Below, in pieces: positions 52,651 to 60,600 of a stretch of 64,000 nucleotides of DNA. Position numbers and translations under genes: made by a program. This stretch comes from Cytobacillus firmus (GTDB taxonomy: Bacteria > Bacillota > Bacilli > Bacillales > Cytobacillaceae), in assembly GCF_023612095.1 (NCBI RefSeq), contig NZ_CP086235.1, positions 4,103,501-4,167,500 of the forward strand, read 5' to 3'. The first letter of the stretch is position 1, and each line of letters opens with the position of its first letter. The notes beneath the pieces were generated by a model. It had not been told where the DNA came from. It worked only from the letters and a program-made list of their open reading frames with translations, and searched no databases.

Positions 52651-54102
52651 GTGGGAGTTCGATTGAGTAAGGGACAAAAAGTAGATTTGACCAAAACCAA
52701 TCCTGGTTTGCAGGTTGTAATGGCAGGATTGGGCTGGGATGTCAGCCACAATCAATCTCAATATGACCTGGATGCTTCAGCATTTTTAACAGGTACATCT
52801 GGCAAAGTGCAAAGTGACAGTGACTTTGTGTTTTATAATAATCCTTCTGGCGGAAACGGATCGATTCTCTACAGCAGTGATAACAGAACGGGAGCTGGCG
52901 CCGGGGATGATGAACAAATCCGCATCGAGTTGAATAAGGTGCCGCAGCATATCCAGCGGATTGCGTTTACCATTACCATTCATGATGCACAGATGAAAGG
53001 ACAGAACTTCGGACAAGTTTCGAATGCGTATGTGAGAATTTTTAATGCCATGACAAATGAGGAGCTGCTCCGCTTTGACCTTGGGCGCGACTTTACAGTG
53101 GAAACAGCCATCGTCGCCGCAGAACTTTACCGCCATAATGGCGAGTGGAAATTCAATGCCATCGCAAGCGGATTTCAGGGAGGATTAGCTGCTCTGTGCC
53201 GCAATTTCGGTATTTCCGTAGATGATGAGCCTGCTCCAAGTCAACAGCCGTCATTCGGCCATGGCCAATATCAGCAGACGGGAAATCACGGACAGCCGTC
53301 TCATGGATTCAGTCCACAGCAAAGCCAGCCGACTCAATCAGCCTACAGCCCGTCTTCCTATAGCCAGCCGGCCTACAATCAGACGGCATACAGCGCGCCT
53401 CCATCACAGCCACCTGCAATGGGCGGTCAGACAGGATATGGACAGCCCATACAGGCTCAATCCTATTCAGATGGAAATATGGCCTGCACCCGATGCGGAT
53501 CCACTAACATCCGTACCGGCCAAAAAGGATTTGGCCTTGGAAAAGCAGCGATCGGAGGACTTATCCTTGGCCCTGTAGGACTTCTAGGCGGCTTCATCGG
53601 GAAAAACCAGCTGAAACTCACCTGTAATGCCTGCGGCAATTCATGGTCGCCTAACCAGACAGATTATGCACAGTGGGCTAATGACCAAAAACGCCGTGCA
53701 CAGGAGCTGTTCACCCGATTCAAGAGCCAGGATGTCCTGGACGCCGTTGTAGCTTCATGCGCTCTTGTCGGCATGGCAGACGGCAGGCTTGATCCATCTG
53801 AGCGCCAAAAGATGGTCGAATTTGTAAACAGCAGCCAGGAATTAAAAGTATTTGATACCCAAAAGGTGATACAGCAATTCAATATGTTCGTCCAGCGGAT
53901 TGAGATGGACCCGATCATCGGCCGGGCCGAAGCCTTCAAAGCAGTTGGCCGGGTAAGAAATAAACCTGAGATTGCACGTCTCGTTGCCCGTTATTGCATC
54001 GCTATTGGTTATGCTGATGGGAATTTTGATCAAAATGAAAAACAGACTGTTACAGAAATCTGCATGGAACTCGGATTAAATCCGCATGAATTTCTATCCT
54101 GA
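52651..54102 (+). CDS. TerD - zinc ribbon - TerB fusion protein
   Basis: A 483-residue protein. A TerD domain fills about 1-190 (VRLSKGQKVDLTKTNPGL, GLGWD, YDLDASAF, with Ca2+-binding DDEQIRIEL). Then comes a low-complexity Gln/Ser/Pro linker (about 195-275), a CxxC-CxxC zinc ribbon (CTRCGS, CNACGNSW) flanking a glycine-rich hydrophobic hairpin, and a C-terminal TerB domain (about 360-480, with DGRLDPSERQKM and ADGNFDQNEKQ). Ter proteins form metal-linked stress complexes at the membrane. The GTG at 52651 has AGGAG eight bases upstream. Confidence 0.92.
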   Translation: MGVRLSKGQKVDLTKTNPGLQVVMAGLGWDVSHNQSQYDLDASAFLTGTSGKVQSDSDFVFYNNPSGGNGSILYSSDNRTGAGAGDDEQIRIELNKVPQHIQRIAFTITIHDAQMKGQNFGQVSNAYVRIFNAMTNEELLRFDLGRDFTVETAIVAAELYRHNGEWKFNAIASGFQGGLAALCRNFGISVDDEPAPSQQPSFGHGQYQQTGNHGQPSHGFSPQQSQPTQSAYSPSSYSQPAYNQTAYSAPPSQPPAMGGQTGYGQPIQAQSYSDGNMACTRCGSTNIRTGQKGFGLGKAAIGGLILGPVGLLGGFIGKNQLKLTCNACGNSWSPNQTDYAQWANDQKRRAQELFTRFKSQDVLDAVVASCALVGMADGRLDPSERQKMVEFVNSSQELKVFDTQKVIQQFNMFVQRIEMDPIIGRAEAFKAVGRVRNKPEIARLVARYCIAIGYADGNFDQNEKQTVTEICMELGLNPHEFLS

Positions 54103-54111
54103 TTTTTTCTA

Positions 54112-54141
54112 AGCTCTGCCATAATGCGGCAGAGCTTTTTT
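54112..54141 (+). terminator. Terminator of the TerD-TerB gene
   Basis: AGCTCTGCC pairs with GGCAGAGCT, followed by T7. Confidence 0.88.
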
Positions 54142-54244
54142 TGCATTTATTCCCTCCACCTCCTGAATATGCCGCATACAAAGGACACATGCGGGTATAC
54201 TCAAAAAGATAAGAGGTCTGTTATTTTAAAAGGAGGTAATATTT

Positions 54245-55093
54245 TTGAAGGAAAGTTCATCAACTGAACGCTATATGCCCATGACTTCCTCCACGAGCGG
54301 AATGATTGTAAATGAAGCAGATGGAGTTTACTGCCTGACAGTTCAGATTGTTAATGTTTGTTTTGTGAGAATATCAGAAAAGCCCGGCGACTGGGTTCTG
54401 GTTGACGCAGGCATGCCAAAATCTGCAGAGAAAATCATGGATGCCGCCGAAGAACTTTTTGGAGAAAACGCCAGACCGAAGGCCATTATTCTTACACATG
54501 GCCACTTTGACCATGTTGGTGCAATTATTGACTTGGTTGAGCGCTGGCAGGTTCCGGTATACGCTCATTCTCTGGAAATGCCATTTTTAACGGGACAGCA
54601 GGATTACCCAAAACCTGACGCAAGTGTTGAAGGAGGACTTGTTGCAAAGATGTCCCCCACTTTTCCCCATGAAGGAATCGATCTCGGAACCCATATACAG
54701 CCTTTGCCTGACGACGGAAATGTTCCCCATATGGAAGGATGGAAATGGATCCACACACCAGGTCATACTCCTGGCCATGTTTCCTTGTTCAGGGAATCGG
54801 ATCGTGTGCTGATTGCAGGTGATGCTTTCGTTACAGTGAAACAGGAATCCTTATACAGCGTGCTCACCCAGGAACAGGAAATCAGCGGCCCGCCCCGCTA
54901 TCTGACGACAGATTGGGATGCGGCCCGGACATCCGTACAGAAACTTGAAGCTCTTCAGCCGGATGTCGCCATCACAGGACATGGCATTCCCATGGCTGCC
55001 ACTGTATTAAGAGAAAGCCTCACCCGACTTGTGAATGATTTTGATGAAATTGCCATTCCCGACCACGGAAAATATGTAGACGGGGAACGCTAG
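54245..55093 (+). CDS. MBL-fold metallo-hydrolase
   Basis: A 282-residue metallo-beta-lactamase-fold hydrolase. Two metal sites are seen in THGHFDHVG, the distal HTPGHTPGHVSL and the bridging Asp in IAGDAF, with the last His in ITGHG. A variant of the B. subtilis YflN-like group; the substrate is unknown. TTG start with AAAGGAGG upstream. It is monocistronic. Confidence 0.88.
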   Translation: MKESSSTERYMPMTSSTSGMIVNEADGVYCLTVQIVNVCFVRISEKPGDWVLVDAGMPKSAEKIMDAAEELFGENARPKAIILTHGHFDHVGAIIDLVERWQVPVYAHSLEMPFLTGQQDYPKPDASVEGGLVAKMSPTFPHEGIDLGTHIQPLPDDGNVPHMEGWKWIHTPGHTPGHVSLFRESDRVLIAGDAFVTVKQESLYSVLTQEQEISGPPRYLTTDWDAARTSVQKLEALQPDVAITGHGIPMAATVLRESLTRLVNDFDEIAIPDHGKYVDGER

Positions 55094-55096
55094 ATA

Positions 55097-55136
55097 AAAA
55101 GCAAGGTCCAGCAATATGACTGGATCTTGCTTTTTT
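55097..55136 (+). terminator. Terminator of the MBL-fold gene
   Basis: AAAGCAAGGTCCAG pairs with CTGGATCTTGCTTT with one wobble, followed by T-rich sequence. Confidence 0.88.
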
Positions 55137-55204
55137 GATGTTTAAAACACTTAAATAAAGGAAGAGTATAAAAAACGAATTTTAATAGTTCAGGAGGTTC
55201 ATAT

Positions 55205-55552
55205 ATGCATCTTGAAAATTTTACAGGAAAAAAGATTCAAATAAAATTCAAGAACTTTCCAAATGATCTCGTCGGCTCCATTACAGGCATTTTTCAGCCT
55301 GATGAGTGGTACCTTGTTAAACTGATCAAAACAGAAAACATGGGAATCTGGGTCGAGAACCCTTGCTTCAAGCGAACAATGGTGCAAAAAGAAGACGGAA
55401 CCAACATTCCGGAAGAACAGCAAAAAGAAGAAGATTGCGTCACCCATTTTCTGATCCGCTGGGATTACATCAGCTCTGTCATTACCTTCCCGGACAAGAC
55501 GACCCTCGGTGTTGATAAGAAAGCCAAATTAATAGGTTTTCAGCCCTCTTAA
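55205..55552 (+). CDS. Hypothetical protein, 115 residues
   Basis: No family is recognised. It is a soluble protein that seems to be mostly beta, starting HLENFTGKKIQIKFKNFP and with LIRWDYISSVITFPD near the end; the pattern recalls small SH3-like or Sm-like barrels, which is only a guess. A strong AGGAGG precedes the ATG and a terminator follows the stop. Both support expression of a real gene. Confidence 0.65.
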   Translation: MHLENFTGKKIQIKFKNFPNDLVGSITGIFQPDEWYLVKLIKTENMGIWVENPCFKRTMVQKEDGTNIPEEQQKEEDCVTHFLIRWDYISSVITFPDKTTLGVDKKAKLIGFQPS

Positions 55553-55563
55553 TAGATAGATGT

Positions 55564-55595
55564 TCCCCGGTGCCTAACACCCGGGGGATTTTTTA
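55564..55595 (+). terminator. Terminator after the 115-residue gene
   Basis: TCCCCGG (55564-55570) pairs with CCGGGGGA (55581-55588), followed by a T-run. Confidence 0.8.
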
Positions 55596-55666
55596 TTAGA
55601 AAAGTTCCCCTTTATAGACTATGATATATTTACCGACTTTTCAAAAAATAATACGGAGGCATACAC

Positions 55667-56628
55667 ATGACAAAAAGAACCTGTATCATTACACATGCTC
55701 TGGAACCCTCACAGCTTGAAAAAATAAAAGAAATCATTCCCGATTGGGAGCTCATTTCCGGCAAGGATTCCGCAAACTGGCAAAATGAAATGAAAAAAGC
55801 CGAAATCATCGCCGGCTGGAAAAAGGAGCTTAAAGAGATGGTTCTCGAGGGGACAGCAAACTCCGCTGGTTCCAATCCTGGAGTGCAGGTGTCGATTCCC
55901 TCCCCCTGGCAGAAATGGAATCACAGGACATCCAGATTACGAGCGCCAATGGTGTACATGCCAACCCTATTTCTGAAACCATTTTCGCTCTCATGCTCGG
56001 GCTCACCCGCAAAATCCATACATATGTAAAAAATCAGCAAGCAAAAGTATGGCACCATTCCGGATTAAAACTCGAAATACATAATAAAACCATCGGACTG
56101 ATTGGCACAGGAGCCATCGGAAAAGAAACGGCCAGGATTGCCAAAGGATTCGGCATGAAGGTGATCGGAGTCCGCCACTCCGGAAGCCCTGAAGAATATT
56201 TTGATGAAATGTATATGTCCGGACAGCTGAACGATGTGCTTCCTCAATGTGACTATGTTGTGGTCACCCTTCCGCTTACACAGGAAACCCGGCAGCTATT
56301 CGGCGCCGAACAGTTTTCCCTCATGAAGGATTCTGCCTTCTTCATCAATATCGGCCGGGGTGAGATTGTAAAGGAAAGAGATTTGATCGACGCACTGCAG
56401 AACGGACTGATTGCCGGTGCAGGGCTTGATGTATTTGAAAAAGAACCGCTTTCTGAAAACAGCCCGCTATGGGAGCTTGATAATGTCATCGTTACTCCGC
56501 ACACAGCCGGATCGACAGAACACTATACCAAACGTGTAATTGAAGATATATTTATTCCCAATTTAAAAGAGTATATAAAAAGCGGTAAACCAGGCATTAA
56601 TCTCGTTGATTATCAAAAGGGATATTAA
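55667..56628 (+). pseudogene. D-isomer-specific 2-hydroxyacid dehydrogenase, frameshifted
   Basis: Two overlapping reading frames together make one normal protein of about 320 residues that would reduce a 2-keto acid with NAD(P)H. The first part (to about 55848) carries the N-terminal substrate domain. The second carries the Rossmann domain (GLIGTGAIGKETARIAKGFG) and the catalytic NIGRGEIVKERDL, GAGLDVFEKEPL and VTPHTAGS. One extra G in the G4 run at 55849-55852 joins them with a sensible bridge (GDSKLRWFQSWSAGVDSLPL). Either a single-base lesion or an under-called homopolymer. Confidence 0.85.
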
Positions 56629-56639
56629 TAGAGAGGGCA

Positions 56640-56690
56640 GGTGACAGGCACCTATACCACTTTGTCTAACTGGTATAGGTACCTGTCACC
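56640..56690. repeat. Long hairpin between convergent genes
   Basis: GGTGACAGGCACCTATACCA (56640-56659) pairs with TGGTATAGGTACCTGTCACC (56671-56690) at 19 of 20 positions around an 11-base loop. There is no U-run. The GGTGACAGGCACC arm resembles a repeat I recall from other Bacillaceae intergenic regions; here it is single. Confidence 0.75.
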
Positions 56691-56698
56691 AGATTACG

Positions 56699-57622
56699 TT
56701 ACATATACCGGCTACTTTCTTTTCTCCGCTTCCTGAATACTAAATCCTCCAATGCTCCAGATCCTGAAAGGACACCTCCCACAATGAGAACCAGCCCAAG
56801 CAAGTGGTTGATGGTGATAACTTCACCAAGGATCAGCGCCGATCCTGCCAGTGAGAAGAAGGTGTTCAGGTTTAAAAATATACTGGCTTCTGCCGGCCCG
56901 ATATTACGGATGGCTGTGTTATATACCATATGGCCGACAGCTGTTGCCAATACGGCAGATGCGGCAAATGCAGCCCAAACATGGGCAGGAGCTTCCGCTA
57001 GGCCCTTAAGCCCGCCAGGTTCCATTACGCCCGCCAGTCCAAACAGGATCACTCCTCCAAAAACCAGCATATAGCCTGTCAGCAATCGCGGATCAAGCGT
57101 TTTCGAGGCCTTGCTGATCACAATGAAGCTAAGAGCCTGTGATAGAATGGACAGGAACACAAAGAAATCGCCCGGAGTTAAGCTCGATACCCCTTTATTT
57201 CCTGAAAGAACAATAAAAGTCATGCCTGCACCGCCAAGCAGAAAACCAAGCACCTGGATGCCTGTAGGCTTGTGTCGCAGCAGAATGGAAGACAGTATCG
57301 CTGTCAAAAGAGGACCCGCACCTAATATAAGCCCTCCATTCACCGCACTTGTCCCCGTCAGGCCTATTGCCAGAAAAAGATGGTGGCTGACAACACTCAG
57401 AAGGCCGCCAAAAACAATGTACAAGATCTCCCTCACGCTCGGCTTCCTCACTTTTCCCATTATGCCTAATATTAAAAACACCGTTATGCCTGCAGTTAAT
57501 ATTCGCAGAGATGTAATCGAAACCGGAGGAAAATAACTGACAAGAATCTTAATTATGCTTACATTCAATCCCCACACAGCCATGATGGAAGTGAGCAGAA
57601 TGTATATTTTTATGTTCTTCAC
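56699..57622 (-). CDS. EamA family (DMT) transporter
   Basis: A 307-residue protein with ten helices in two EamA repeats (MAVWGLNVSIIKILVSYFPP in the first; MVYNTAIRNIGPAEASIFLN in the second). The drug/metabolite transporter superfamily exports small metabolites such as amino acids; the substrate is not predictable. GTG at 57622 is preferred, with GAAGGA five bases upstream; it removes 15 residues of a longer ATG-initiated frame. Confidence 0.85.
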   Translation of the reverse strand: MKNIKIYILLTSIMAVWGLNVSIIKILVSYFPPVSITSLRILTAGITVFLILGIMGKVRKPSVREILYIVFGGLLSVVSHHLFLAIGLTGTSAVNGGLILGAGPLLTAILSSILLRHKPTGIQVLGFLLGGAGMTFIVLSGNKGVSSLTPGDFFVFLSILSQALSFIVISKASKTLDPRLLTGYMLVFGGVILFGLAGVMEPGGLKGLAEAPAHVWAAFAASAVLATAVGHMVYNTAIRNIGPAEASIFLNLNTFFSLAGSALILGEVITINHLLGLVLIVGGVLSGSGALEDLVFRKRRKESSRYM

Positions 57623-57787
57623 ATCGATCCTTCTTTCCAAAAAATCCACATTCATAATTTGTATCATTTTATCATATTTAAAATGGGAATATGTCTATTT
57701 AAAGCTTTAAAAAGCGAAAGTGAACAGACATAAAAAACACCCCTTCTGGACAAAATAACCATCAGCAGAATGAAGGGAGGGACCTGT

Positions 57788-57868
57788 TTGTCATCCACTC
57801 AAGATAAATTCTTCAAAAAGCTAGTTGCTATTTTTCGATGGATGAACAAACGTGAAACACACAAGTAA
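57788..57868 (+). CDS. Candidate 26-residue basic amphipathic peptide
   Basis: TTG start with AGGGAGG eight bases upstream. It reads MSSTQDKFFKKLVAIF and ends RWMNKRETHK, and could form a basic amphipathic helix. A perfect hairpin follows one base after the stop. The neighbours are on the minus strand, so it would be its own unit. Support is only the start site, length and terminator; no family recognised. Confidence 0.45.
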   Translation: MSSTQDKFFKKLVAIFRWMNKRETHK

Positions 57869-57903
57869 AAGAGCAGCCTCCCATCAAAGGAACGGCTGCT
57901 CTT
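57869..57903. terminator. Bidirectional terminator between the 26-residue gene and ywaD
   Basis: AAGAGCAGCC (57869-57878) pairs perfectly with GGCTGCTCTT (57894-57903). Confidence 0.85.
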
Positions 57904-57907
57904 CTGC

Positions 57908-59302
57908 TTATTTTACATCTAACTCGTGAACCATCTCAGGTGCTGCTTTCATTTTATGCTTCTTTTTCGGCTTAGGGCCCATGTTATCAAAACGCGCCTT
58001 ATCATAAATGGCGGCACCCACAATTTCTGCTACATCCTGAAGCTTTTCCTTGCTGATTTTATCAATTGTATCTTCTGGAGAATGGTACCACGGCTCAGTA
58101 GGGCTGTGAATGAATAATGCGGCCGGGATGCCCGCTTCCGCGAATGGAACATGATCACTTCTGCCGCCCTGATATACTGGTGTCGGCTCACCGTTCAGCC
58201 TTTCACTTGATGATTGTGATAGCTCTGTTACCAGATTTTCTTTTCCATCCAATGTCATCATCACTAAATCGCCTGCATCCTTGCTTCCAACCATATCAAG
58301 ATTAAAGTTCGCAATCGTCCTGCTGATCTCATCGTCAGAAAGACTGTCAACATAATGATAGGATCCAATCAATCCCAGCTCCTCTGCTCCGAATGTAACG
58401 AAGCGGATTTCTGTATCAGTCGGAATATCCTTAAACACCCGTGCCAGTTCTATAGTCATCGCTGTTCCGGAAGCATCGTCATTCGCCCCAGGCGCACCGG
58501 CTACAGAATCATGGTGTGAACCGACTACAATAATGTCATCGTTCGCTTTCTTTTTGTTGGTGGGTTTCTTTGTGGCAATCACGTTATGGGAAACTTTTTC
58601 TCCTGCCTCCGCACCTTCAATGGTCAGGGAAGCTGTTAAGGTTTCACCGCTCTCCAGCAAAGCAAGAATGGCCTCACCTTCAGCTTTTGACAGGGCTAAG
58701 GCCGGAACATACTCTTCATTATGCTCTCCAAGCGTGCCGCTCAACGGACCCTCTGAGTTATTAAAAACAATTACACCTGCAGCTCCTTTTTCAGCTGCAT
58801 TTAGTACTTTCTCAGCAAAAGAAATGGAACCTCGCTGAATTAGGGCAATTTTGCCTGTGAGATCAGCACCTTCCAGTTCTTCGACTGTGCCCAGACCGGC
58901 AAATGTCAGCTCCCCGCTCACATCCCCATTGACTGAATAGGTAAAGGGTCTTGGCTGAAGTTCTCCTTCATAGCCGTCAATGGTCACTTCCATACTGCTT
59001 GGAGGTGTATATCCATAAAACGTGAATGGCTGAATCTCCGTTTCATAGCCATAGGACTCGAACTGGCTTTTAATATACTGAACCGCGTTATACTCCGATT
59101 CCGTACCGGCTACACGCGGGGTTTGTGAAAGATAATCAATATTATTATAGATATTTTGTGCATTAATTTTATTGACTACCTTCTTATCGAATACATTTAC
59201 CGGCTGGTTCTGTTTTGCTGGCTGTGCAAAAGCTGCTTGTGCTCCCACTGCCCCAAAAACAAGAGTTGAAGCTAATGCCACTTTTAAAATTGGTTTCCTC
59301 AT
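57908..59302 (-). CDS. ywaD: Secreted M28 aminopeptidase with PA domain (YwaD)
   Basis: A 464-residue exported zinc aminopeptidase. The signal peptide is cut near AFAQ (about 26). A PA domain (about 120-230, LTGKIALIQRGSISF) is set into the M28 catalytic domain, with ligands in GSHHDSVAGAPGANDDASG, the catalytic pair in FGAEELGLIGS, NLDMVGSKDAGD and GGRSDHVPF. It matches B. subtilis YwaD (455) in plan. The Lys-rich tail (PKPKKKHKMK) is unusual. It removes N-terminal amino acids from peptides outside the cell. Confidence 0.93.
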   Translation of the reverse strand: MRKPILKVALASTLVFGAVGAQAAFAQPAKQNQPVNVFDKKVVNKINAQNIYNNIDYLSQTPRVAGTESEYNAVQYIKSQFESYGYETEIQPFTFYGYTPPSSMEVTIDGYEGELQPRPFTYSVNGDVSGELTFAGLGTVEELEGADLTGKIALIQRGSISFAEKVLNAAEKGAAGVIVFNNSEGPLSGTLGEHNEEYVPALALSKAEGEAILALLESGETLTASLTIEGAEAGEKVSHNVIATKKPTNKKKANDDIIVVGSHHDSVAGAPGANDDASGTAMTIELARVFKDIPTDTEIRFVTFGAEELGLIGSYHYVDSLSDDEISRTIANFNLDMVGSKDAGDLVMMTLDGKENLVTELSQSSSERLNGEPTPVYQGGRSDHVPFAEAGIPAALFIHSPTEPWYHSPEDTIDKISKEKLQDVAEIVGAAIYDKARFDNMGPKPKKKHKMKAAPEMVHELDVK

Positions 59303-59460
59303 CTAGTACCTCCAATAGAATAATAGATTCCGCTCATTAAATATTATAATGTTTCGAAAACTCTTATAAGGGTACAAGATACCAGAAGCCCGTAGGTACA
59401 AAAATCTATATTTTGGATATATTGCTATTTTTAGTAAATTCCTAATAGGAAGAATAGACA

Positions 59461-59490
59461 AAAAGAAGGCTGCTCCATGCAAGCCTTCTC
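59461..59490 (-). terminator. Terminator of the single-domain flavoprotein gene
   Basis: AGAAGGCT (59464-59471) pairs with AGCCTTCT (59482-59489); on the minus strand it is followed by TTTTG. Confidence 0.75.
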
Positions 59491-59495
59491 CCATT

Positions 59496-60056
59496 CTATT
59501 TCATTAAATCATGGTCCACATAACGCTCGCCGTTCAATTCACTGATTACGTTAATCGCCACTTTCGCACCGTCTCCAGCTGTAATGATTGTATGGACGCT
59601 GACTCCTGCAATAGTTCCGGCTGCCCAAATGCCATCAACATTCGTCTTTCCGTCAGCATCAGCATCCAGAACCGTTTTAATGCGAGGCTCAGTCCCTGCT
59701 TTAGTCTTCAATCCGGCTTTTTCAGCTAAATCAGTTGAAAGACCCGCTGCTATAATCACATGTTTCGCTGAGTATGATTTTTCTCCTGCTGTTACAGTAA
59801 AACCAGTTTCAGCTTTTTCAATGTTATCAACCGTTCCTTCTGTGATCTCTGCCCCAAACTTAACAGCTTGCTTTTTGCCTGTTTCAATGAGTTCCGGACC
59901 AGTGATTTCCATAACACCATAATGATTTTCAACCCATGCCCGTTTAGTAATGCTTTTATCATTATCCACAACTACTACCTTCTTGCCCGCTTTGGCGGCA
60001 AATAGCGCAGCACTTGCACCGGCAGGACCTGCACCCACAATTAAAATATCAAACAT
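59496..60056 (-). CDS. Small FAD/NAD(P)-dependent oxidoreductase (thioredoxin-reductase-like)
   Basis: A 186-residue protein holding one Rossmann FAD-binding unit (FDILIVGAGPAGASAALFAAKAGKKVVVVDND) and the C-terminal FAD segment (GIWAAGTIAGVSVHTIITAGDGAKVA). It lacks the inserted NAD(P) domain and the CxxC of true thioredoxin reductase, so it is about half the usual length. Start and stop are clean, so it looks like a real short family and not a truncation. AGGAGGAAGT precedes the ATG. Partner unknown. Confidence 0.8.
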   Translation of the reverse strand: MFDILIVGAGPAGASAALFAAKAGKKVVVVDNDKSITKRAWVENHYGVMEITGPELIETGKKQAVKFGAEITEGTVDNIEKAETGFTVTAGEKSYSAKHVIIAAGLSTDLAEKAGLKTKAGTEPRIKTVLDADADGKTNVDGIWAAGTIAGVSVHTIITAGDGAKVAINVISELNGERYVDHDLMK

Positions 60057-60148
60057 CCATACTTCCTCCTTTAACCCATTATTTACTTATAGTTTATCTA
60101 AGTTAATAATAATTGTAAAATAATGTGATTTGAGGAAAATGGTTCATT

Positions 60149-60379
60149 TTAGTCTTCATCTTTGATATCCCGGTCCTCCGGTATCGGCTCATTTAAAATT
60201 TCCTCTACCATTTCTCTGTATTTTTTCACCTGCTTAAGATGGGCATTAAACTGTTCCTTGTATACTAAATACTGTTCTCCATCATAAATGGCGCGTATTT
60301 TCTTTTGCTGAATCAGGCTTTCTACGTATGGCTCAGAGTAAGATAAATACTCTGCGGTTTCTTTAATGGTCAGATACAT
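60149..60379 (-). CDS. Excisionase-type helix-turn-helix protein
   Basis: A 76-residue DNA-binding protein of the HTH_17/excisionase group: YLTIKETAEYLSYSEPYVESLIQQKKIRAIYDGEQYLVYK forms the winged helix, followed by a helical tail and an acidic end (PEDRDIKDED). No integrase or phage gene lies nearby, so it is probably a small regulator. It has its own short upstream region. Confidence 0.78.
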   Translation of the reverse strand: MYLTIKETAEYLSYSEPYVESLIQQKKIRAIYDGEQYLVYKEQFNAHLKQVKKYREMVEEILNEPIPEDRDIKDED

Positions 60380-60600
60380 GCTTGTTCTTCCCTTTCTTTC
60401 CTTTTTAATATGATTTTACTAGTTTCCTGGCACTAGAAGACTCTGGTAAAATCATATAAAATAGAATCTATGAATAATGTTCATATGCAACCTGTATATT
60501 CTATTATTATACGCGAAAAATACAAATTTGACTGATTTCCATCTTTTTTTCAGCCAAATAGAGAAAAGGAGAAATATAAGCTAATGAATAAAAAAAGGTA

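Noticed and set aside
59496..60056. Single-domain flavoprotein considered as a truncated thioredoxin reductase
   Set aside because: It has an intact start, both FAD segments and a proper terminator; it looks like a complete short family member.
60149..60379. Excisionase-like gene as a sign of a prophage or integrative element
   Set aside because: No integrase, attachment-site repeat or phage gene lies nearby.
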